Position numbers and translations under genes: made by a program. DNA of 37,631 bases from positions 1-37,631 of the forward strand of contig JACRIX010000098.1 in assembly GCA_016215645.1 (NCBI GenBank). The letters run 5' to 3'. The notes below the pieces were generated by a model. It saw nothing but the letters and a program-made list of their open reading frames with translations, made no database searches and was not told the DNA's origin. This document shows, piece by piece, positions 33,136-37,631 of the stretch; the stretch's first letter is position 1; each line of letters begins with the position of its first letter. This DNA is from Rhodocyclales bacterium (GTDB taxonomy: Bacteria; Pseudomonadota; Gammaproteobacteria; Burkholderiales; Rhodocyclaceae).

Positions 33136-34301
33136 GGCAACCACTCCGCGCTGTCGCCGAAGCCGCGCCGGCGCACCGCCGGGTTGAGGGCGCCGTGCGG
33201 CATCGTGTCCTGGTCGACGATCCAGCCTTCGGTGGCGGCGGCGTCGCCCAGCATGTCGCCGAGATGGCGCGCCTGGCGGGGGCTGGCGCGGCCGGCCTTG
33301 ATCTCGATGGCATGGCGGCGCTCGCCGCGTTCGATCAGCAGGTCGATCTCGCCGCCGGCGGCGGTGCGCCAGAAATGGAAGCGGCTTTGCGGGTGCGCCA
33401 ACTGCTCGCGCCGCAGCAGGTCTTCGAGGACGAAACCTTCCCAGCTGGCGCCGCGGATCGGGTGGGCGGCGAGCCGGTCGGGATCGCCGATGTCGAGCAG
33501 GTGGTGCAGCATGCCGCTGTCGCGCAGGTAAAGCTTGGGCGCCTTGGTCAGGCGCTTGCCGACGTTGCGGAACCAGGGCGTCAGGCGGCGCAGGATGAAG
33601 GTTGCCTCGAAGGCGTCGATCAGGCGCGCCACCTTGGCGTGGCCGACGCCGAGCGCCGCGGCCAGATTGCTGACGTTGAGCAGCCCGCCCTGCTGATGCG
33701 CCAGCATGGTCAGCAGGCGACGGGTCAGCAGCGGCTCGGCGGCAACGCCAAGCTGCGGCAGGTCGCGCTCGATATAGGCGCGCAGGTAGGCCTCCTGCCA
33801 GTCGCGAAAATCCGGGCCCGCGGCCCAGGCGTCGGGAAAGCCGCCGCACAGCCAGTGGCGGTGCCAGCGTCGCGCCACGTCGGCATCCGCGGCGGCGGTC
33901 TCCATCACCACCAGTGGATCGAGTTCGATGATGCCGACGCGCCCGGCCAGCGATTCGGCGACGCCGCGCACCAGCGCCGGCTGGGCCGAGCCGAGCACGA
34001 TGTAGCGGCCGCGGGCAGCGCGCTCGGCGTCGATGGCGCCGCGCAGGGCGGCGAATACCTCGGGTACCGCCTGCGCTTCGTCGAGGATCAGGCCCGGCCC
34101 GGCCGGGCTGTCGAGCTGGAAGCGGGGGTCTTCGCTCCAGGCCTCGCGCGTGCGCGGGTCTTCGAGGTCGACATAGCCATGGTCGGGAAAGGCCTGACGC
34201 GCCAGGGTGGTCTTGCCGACCTGGCGCGCGCCGAGGATCAGCAGCGCGGGAAAGCGCGCGGCCAGGGTGCGCAGGCGGTCGACGGCGAGGCGCTGGTGCA
34301 T
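33132..34301 (-). CDS. AAA ATPase with DUF4143 domain
   Basis: A 389-residue protein of the archaeal-ATPase/DUF4143 group. Walker A is GARQVGKTT at about residues 24-32, Walker B is GLILDEAQ, and a later sensor-like LGSAQP is present. The C-terminal DUF4143 part starts after [13 protein letters not shown] and contains [24 protein letters not shown], a winged-helix-like segment, and [13 protein letters not shown], then [20 protein letters not shown], a nuclease-like motif. The function of this widespread family is unclear; it is often found in variable regions. It overlaps the start of cobQ by four bases, an odd partner for a cobalamin gene, and is divergent from cbiB. Confidence 0.9.
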   Translation of the reverse strand: MHQRLAVDRLRTLAARFPALLILGARQVGKTTLARQAFPDHGYVDLEDPRTREAWSEDPRFQLDSPAGPGLILDEAQAVPEVFAALRGAIDAERAARGRYIVLGSAQPALVRGVAESLAGRVGIIELDPLVVMETAAADADVARRWHRHWLCGGFPDAWAAGPDFRDWQEAYLRAYIERDLPQLGVAAEPLLTRRLLTMLAHQQGGLLNVSNLAAALGVGHAKVARLIDAFEATFILRRLTPWFRNVGKRLTKAPKLYLRDSGMLHHLLDIGDPDRLAAHPIRGASWEGFVLEDLLRREQLAHPQSRFHFWRTAAGGEIDLLIERGERRHAIEIKAGRASPRQARHLGDMLGDAAATEGWIVDQDTMPHGALNPAVRRRGFGDSAEWLP

Positions 34302-34370
34302 GCGGGGCGGGTGGGGAGTTACATGAATAGGCTTGCATTTTCTTATTCCATAAATAAAAAAGCAAGGATA

Positions 34371-34400
34371 TTTACCGGGCCTGCCGGCGGCCGGTAGAAT
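34371..34400 (+). promoter_or_regulatory. Candidate promoter for cbiB-cobD-btuF
   Basis: TTTACC (34371-34376) and TAGAAT (34395-34400) are 18 bases apart, 36 bases before the cbiB start. The -10 matches at five of six positions and the -35 at four. The AT-rich stretch just upstream also fits a promoter region for one or both divergent genes. Confidence 0.45.
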
Positions 34401-34408
34401 CCGGCAGG
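34380..34408. promoter_or_regulatory. Inverted repeat overlapping the cbiB promoter
   Basis: CCTGCCGG (34380-34387) is the reverse complement of CCGGCAGG (34401-34408), spaced by 13 bases, and the pair flanks the -10 hexamer. It could be a repressor site or form a hairpin in the leader. No cobalamin riboswitch is seen in this 134-base gap, unlike upstream of cobT. Confidence 0.45.
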
Positions 34409-34435
34409 CTTCCCCCTCGCCCGCCGACCTTGTTC

Positions 34436-35380
34436 ATGACCGCCTCCGCCAGTCTGTTCGTCCTGCCCCTCGGCCTGCTGCTCGATCGCCTGTTCGGCGA
34501 GCCGCGCCGCTGGCATCCGCTGGTCGGCTTCGGCCGCCTGGCCGATGCGCTGGAGCGCGGCCTGCGACACGGTGCGCCGGGCCATGCCGTGGGCAACCGC
34601 CTGCGCGGAACGCTGGCCTGGGTGCTGCTGGTGCTGCCGCTGCCGCTGGCCTGCGCCTGGCTGCTGGCTGGCCTGGCGTGGCCGCTGGCGCTGGCCGGGC
34701 ATGTACTGCTGCTCTGGTTCGCGCTCGGCGGCCGCAGCCTGGAGGAACATGCGCAGGCCGTGGCGCTCCCGCTGGCGGCGGGCGAGCTCGCCGCGGCGCG
34801 CGAGCGCCTGTCGTGGATGGTTTCGCGCGAGACCGCGCGGCTCGATGCCGAAGACGTTTCGCGCGCCACGGTGGAGACCGCGCTGGAGAACGGCAATGAC
34901 GCCGTCTTCGGCGCCCTGTTCTGGGCCGCCCTGCTCGGCGGGCCGGGGGCGCTGGCTTTCCGCTTCGCCAACACCCTGGACGCGATGTGGGGCTACAGGG
35001 ACGAGCGGCGCGTGTACTTCGGCTGGTGCGCGGCGCGCGCCGACGACCTGCTCGGCTTCATCCCGGCGCGCCTGACGGCGCTGACCTATGCGCTGCTCGG
35101 GCAGGGCGGCGCGGCCCTGCGCTGCTGGCGCACCCAGGCCCCGGCCTGGTCGAGCCCGAATGCCGGGCCGGTGATGGCGGCCGGTGCCGGGGCGCTGGGC
35201 ATCAGCCTGGGCGGTGCCGCCACCTACCAGGGCCGCATCGAGGCGCGCCCGGTGCTCGGCAGCGGCCCGGCGCCGGTGGCCGCCGACATCGGCCGGGCGC
35301 TGGCCCTGGTGCGGCGCGGGGCGCTGGTCTGGGCCGCGCTGGCGCTGGTCGCCGCCGCGTGGGCGAGCTTCCATGCTTGA
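34436..35380 (+). CDS. cbiB: Adenosylcobinamide-phosphate synthase
   Basis: A 314-residue polytopic membrane protein that attaches the aminopropanol (phosphate) linker to adenosylcobyric acid. The N-terminal signature [22 protein letters not shown] is typical, as are [28 protein letters not shown] (the loop with conserved Glu, Asn, Asp) and the late [23 protein letters not shown]. Hydrophobic helices lie at about residues 60-100, 160-180, 205-230 and at the C-terminus. The ATG at 34436 is preferred to the TTG at 34430. It is the first gene of cbiB-cobD-btuF and overlaps cobD by eight bases. Confidence 0.96.
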   Translation: MTASASLFVLPLGLLLDRLFGEPRRWHPLVGFGRLADALERGLRHGAPGHAVGNRLRGTLAWVLLVLPLPLACAWLLAGLAWPLALAGHVLLLWFALGGRSLEEHAQAVALPLAAGELAAARERLSWMVSRETARLDAEDVSRATVETALENGNDAVFGALFWAALLGGPGALAFRFANTLDAMWGYRDERRVYFGWCAARADDLLGFIPARLTALTYALLGQGGAALRCWRTQAPAWSSPNAGPVMAAGAGALGISLGGAATYQGRIEARPVLGSGPAPVAADIGRALALVRRGALVWAALALVAAAWASFHA

Positions 35381-36365
35381 ACACGGCGGGCGCCTGCGCC
35401 AGGCCGCGCAACGCTGGGGCATTCCGCCCGGCGACTGGCTCGATCTCTCGACCGGCATCGCGCCCTGGTCCTATCCCGTGCGCATCGACGAGTCCGCCTG
35501 GCGTCGCCTGCCCGAGGACGAGGATGAACTGGTGGCGGCGGCAGCGGACTATTACGGCCATCCGCAGCCGCTGCCGCTGCCCGGCTCGCAGGCGGCGATC
35601 CGCGAGCTGCCGCGGCTGCTGGCACCGGGCGTCGCCGTGTTGCCAGCGCCGACTTATGGCGAATACGCGCCGGCCTGGCGCGCTGCCGGCCACGCGGTGC
35701 GCGAGCTGGGCGCGGAGGCGCTGATGGAGCTTGTCGATGCCGACGTCGTGATGCTGGCCAATCCCAACAATCCCGACGGCGCGCGCTTTGCGCCGCCAGC
35801 CCTGCGCGCGCTGGCCGAACGCCAGGCGGCACGCGGCGGCTGGCTGGTGGTGGACGAGGCCTTTGCCGATGGCGCGCCGCAGACCAGCGTCGCCGCCCTC
35901 GCGGGGACCGAACTGCCGAACCTTGTCGTGCTGCGTTCGCTGGGCAAGTTTTTCGGCCTGGCCGGCGCCCGCGTCGGCTTCCTCTGCGCCGCGCCGGCGC
36001 TGTGCGCGCGCCTGGCCGAGGCGCTCGGGCCCTGGGCGCTGGCGCACCCGAGCCGCGTCGCGGCCGGCCAGGCGTTGCGCGACCTGGCCTGGCAGCAGGC
36101 GCAGCGCCTGCGACTGGGCGAAGCCAGCGCACGCCTGGGCCGCCTGCTCGCCGGGCACGGCCTGGCGTCGCGCTGCGGCGGTGACCTCTTCCGCTATGCC
36201 CTCACTCCGCAGGCGTCGGCCCTGGCCGAACACTGCGCGCGGCGCGGCATCCTGCTGCGCCAATTCCACCTTCCCCCGGCACTGCGCGTCGGCCTGCCCG
36301 GCAGCGATGCCGAATGGGAGCGCCTGGCCCAGGCCCTGCACGACTTTGACTGGAACCGATCATGA
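35373..36365 (+). CDS. cobD: L-threonine-O-3-phosphate decarboxylase
   Basis: A 330-residue PLP enzyme of the aspartate aminotransferase superfamily that decarboxylates threonine phosphate to 1-aminopropan-2-ol phosphate, the linker used by CbiB. Core motifs are [15 protein letters not shown] near the N-terminus, LPGSQAAI, the NPNNPDGA loop, [11 protein letters not shown] with the PLP-binding Asp, and [16 protein letters not shown] with the Schiff-base Lys. The ATG at 35373 overlaps the cbiB stop by eight bases, and its own stop overlaps btuF by four, giving a coupled three-gene unit. The length is slightly below the enterobacterial CobD but common in this group. Confidence 0.95.
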   Translation: MLEHGGRLRQAAQRWGIPPGDWLDLSTGIAPWSYPVRIDESAWRRLPEDEDELVAAAADYYGHPQPLPLPGSQAAIRELPRLLAPGVAVLPAPTYGEYAPAWRAAGHAVRELGAEALMELVDADVVMLANPNNPDGARFAPPALRALAERQAARGGWLVVDEAFADGAPQTSVAALAGTELPNLVVLRSLGKFFGLAGARVGFLCAAPALCARLAEALGPWALAHPSRVAAGQALRDLAWQQAQRLRLGEASARLGRLLAGHGLASRCGGDLFRYALTPQASALAEHCARRGILLRQFHLPPALRVGLPGSDAEWERLAQALHDFDWNRS

Positions 36366-37243
36366 AGCTCCTGCTGCCCATCCTGCTCTGCCTGCTCCTC
36401 GGCGGCGCCCGCGCCGAGATCCTGCTCAAGGACGATCGCGGCATCACGGTGCGCCTCGCCGCGCCGGCGCAGCGCATCGTCAGCCTGGCGCCGCACATCA
36501 CCGAGGTGCTTTACGCCGCCGGCGCCGGCAACCGCATCGTCGGCACCGTCGAGTACAGCGACTTCCCCGAGGCGGCGCAGAAAATCCGCCGCGTCGGCGG
36601 CTACTCGCGCCTCGACCTCGAAGCCATTGCCGCGCTCAAGCCGGACCTCGTCATCGGCTGGCAAAGCGGCAACGCCGCGACGCATGTCGACAAGCTGGAG
36701 AAGATCGGACTGACAACCTTCGTCTCCCAGCCCGACCGCATCGAGGACATCGCCGCCACCTTGGAGAGTTACGGCCAGCTGGCTGGTACCGGGACCGTGG
36801 CACAGCCGGCAGCACAGGCCTTCCGCGAGCGCCTGGCCGCTTTGCGCGCGCGCTACGCCAAGCGCGAGCCGCTGCGCGTCTTCTACCAGGTCTGGAAGCA
36901 GCCGCTGACCACGGTCAACGGCCGCCAGATCATCAGCGACGCGATCCGCCTGTGCGGCGGCAGCAACGTCTTCGAGGAACTGCAGATCCTGGCGCCCAAG
37001 GTCAGCGTCGAGGCCGTGCTTGCCGCCAACCCGGAGGTGATACTTGCCAGTGGCATGGGCGAGGAACGCCCGGAGTGGCTGGACGACTGGCGGCGCTGGA
37101 AGCAGCTGGCGGCGGTGGCCCGCGACAATCTCTATTTCGTGCCGCCGGCGCTGATCCAGCGCCACACGCCGCGTTTCCTCGACGGCACCGAGGTCATCTG
37201 CAAGCATTTGGAGGCGGCGCGCGGCAAGCGGCGCGGCGGGTAG
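36362..37243 (+). CDS. btuF: Cobalamin ABC transporter substrate-binding protein
   Basis: A 293-residue periplasmic-binding protein with a cleavable signal peptide ([17 protein letters not shown], cleavage after residue 19). The class III binding-protein fold shows in the order PAQRIVSLAPHITEVLYAAG, DFPEAAQKIRRVGG, LDLEAIAALKPDLVI and the second lobe VFYQVWKQPLTTVNGRQI. The motifs match BtuF rather than a siderophore-binding protein, and the operon with cobD supports cobalamin or cobinamide. It would pass corrinoids to an inner-membrane BtuCD transporter, which is not in the window, so salvage is probable. Confidence 0.93.
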   Translation: MKLLLPILLCLLLGGARAEILLKDDRGITVRLAAPAQRIVSLAPHITEVLYAAGAGNRIVGTVEYSDFPEAAQKIRRVGGYSRLDLEAIAALKPDLVIGWQSGNAATHVDKLEKIGLTTFVSQPDRIEDIAATLESYGQLAGTGTVAQPAAQAFRERLAALRARYAKREPLRVFYQVWKQPLTTVNGRQIISDAIRLCGGSNVFEELQILAPKVSVEAVLAANPEVILASGMGEERPEWLDDWRRWKQLAAVARDNLYFVPPALIQRHTPRFLDGTEVICKHLEAARGKRRGG

Positions 37244-37270
37244 CGCGATGGCGGCCGGAGGCGCGCGGGA

Positions 37271-37631
37271 TCAGCGCGGCGCGCGCGCACGTTCGACGCG
37301 TTCGCGCGTCGCCGGGTGGCTCGATAGGTAATCCGGCGCGGAGTTCGAGCGTCCGGCTTTTTGCTCCATGCGCAGGAGTATCGCAGTCAGCGCGTCGACC
37401 GGGATCCCGCGTCGCGCCAGGTAGGCACGGGCGAAGTCGTCGGCCTCGGTCTCGAAATCGCGCGAGTACTTCGATTGAAGCACCAGGGCCGGAAGCGCCG
37501 CTGTCAGCGACACCAGCGAACCGATGTCTCCGGTCACGGCGATGACGACCAACGCCGTAGCCGAATCCTGCAACACGCGGCGCAGGCCATGGCGTTGTTC
37601 GAGATGACCTATTTCGTGGGCCAGCACGGCG
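37271..37631 (-). CDS. M48-family metalloprotease, C-terminal fragment
   Basis: The gene runs off the right edge; its last ~120 codons are visible. The zinc site HExxH is in AVLAHEIGHLEQRHG, and the third ligand Glu is in ETEADDFARAYL. A hydrophobic stretch (ALVVIAVTGDIGSLVSLTAALPALVL) lies between, as in HtpX/BepA-like M48 enzymes. SSHPATRERVE near the end is another M48 mark. It is convergent with btuF, 27 bases away. Membrane topology and start are unknown because the N-terminus is outside. Confidence 0.92.
   Translation of the reverse strand, partial: AVLAHEIGHLEQRHGLRRVLQDSATALVVIAVTGDIGSLVSLTAALPALVLQSKYSRDFETEADDFARAYLARRGIPVDALTAILLRMEQKAGRSNSAPDYLSSHPATRERVERARAPR

Noticed and set aside
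31687..34365. A single 892-codon open frame across cobQ and the DUF4143 gene
   Set aside because: Its C-terminal 482 residues are cobQ, but the N-terminal 410 codons are an Arg/Pro/Ala-rich shadow of the ATPase gene in another frame; the ATPase frame has clear Walker motifs, so no fusion exists.
34302..34435. A second cobalamin riboswitch before cbiB
   Set aside because: None of the conserved blocks seen upstream of cobT occur here, and the gap of 134 bases is too short once the promoter is placed.

Overview
The window is high-GC, gene-dense DNA that reads like a betaproteobacterium, probably near the Rhodocyclales. The hints are a PhaF/PhaI-type phasin, a polyhydroxyalkanoic-acid-system protein, several bacteriohemerythrins, and the cob gene style. 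The taxon is an inference from gene content, since no rRNA or tRNA gene is present. About 36 protein genes are supported; two run off the window edges.

Layout. (1) 1-4563: the end of a chemoreceptor and a CheW adaptor, then on the minus strand a tandem universal stress protein and a CHASE-PAS hybrid histidine kinase. (2) 4717-7370: a minus-strand cobT-cobS-cobC operon behind a recognisable promoter and a cobalamin riboswitch. (3) 7386-15669: a small FFLEELY-type protein gene, a coniferyl-aldehyde-type aldehyde dehydrogenase, an AlkJ-like GMC alcohol dehydrogenase, a membrane-anchored lipase-like hydrolase, a membrane sensor kinase, a secreted alpha/beta hydrolase and an SRPBCC protein. (4) 15924-29191: a lipid-storage region with an iron alcohol dehydrogenase, a large protein whose second half resembles cyanobacterial acyl-ACP reductase (AAR), a phasin, a patatin phospholipase, a TetR regulator, a TPR protein, a WS/DGAT wax ester/triacylglycerol synthase, an acyl-CoA-binding protein, a PHA-system protein and a FadD-type acyl-CoA ligase. 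It is interrupted by two bacteriohemerythrin genes, one fused to PAS and HD-GYP domains, behind a near-consensus FNR-type box. (5) 29293-37243: a VOC protein, an XRE-type regulator, then a second block of cobalamin genes (cobU, cobQ, cbiB, cobD, btuF) interleaved with a third hemerythrin and a DUF4143 ATPase. (6) An M48 protease fragment closes the window.

The most interesting reading is that the middle of the window is a candidate wax-ester/neutral-lipid granule locus. An AAR-like reductase would make fatty aldehyde, the iron alcohol dehydrogenase fatty alcohol, and WS/DGAT would esterify the alcohol with acyl-CoA supplied by FadD and ACBP. The phasin would coat the granule, and the patatin, lipase, AlkJ-like and aldehyde dehydrogenase proteins could return the lipid to fatty acid. 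The dehydrogenase, the AAR-like protein and the phasin are consecutive and all end in basic Lys/Ala/Pro/Arg-rich tails, which suggests a shared localisation signal. The lipid region lies between two halves of the cobalamin pathway. A repeat element occurs at both sides of part of it and has contributed an in-frame piece to the C-terminus of WS/DGAT. The functions in this pathway are inferred from sequence only.
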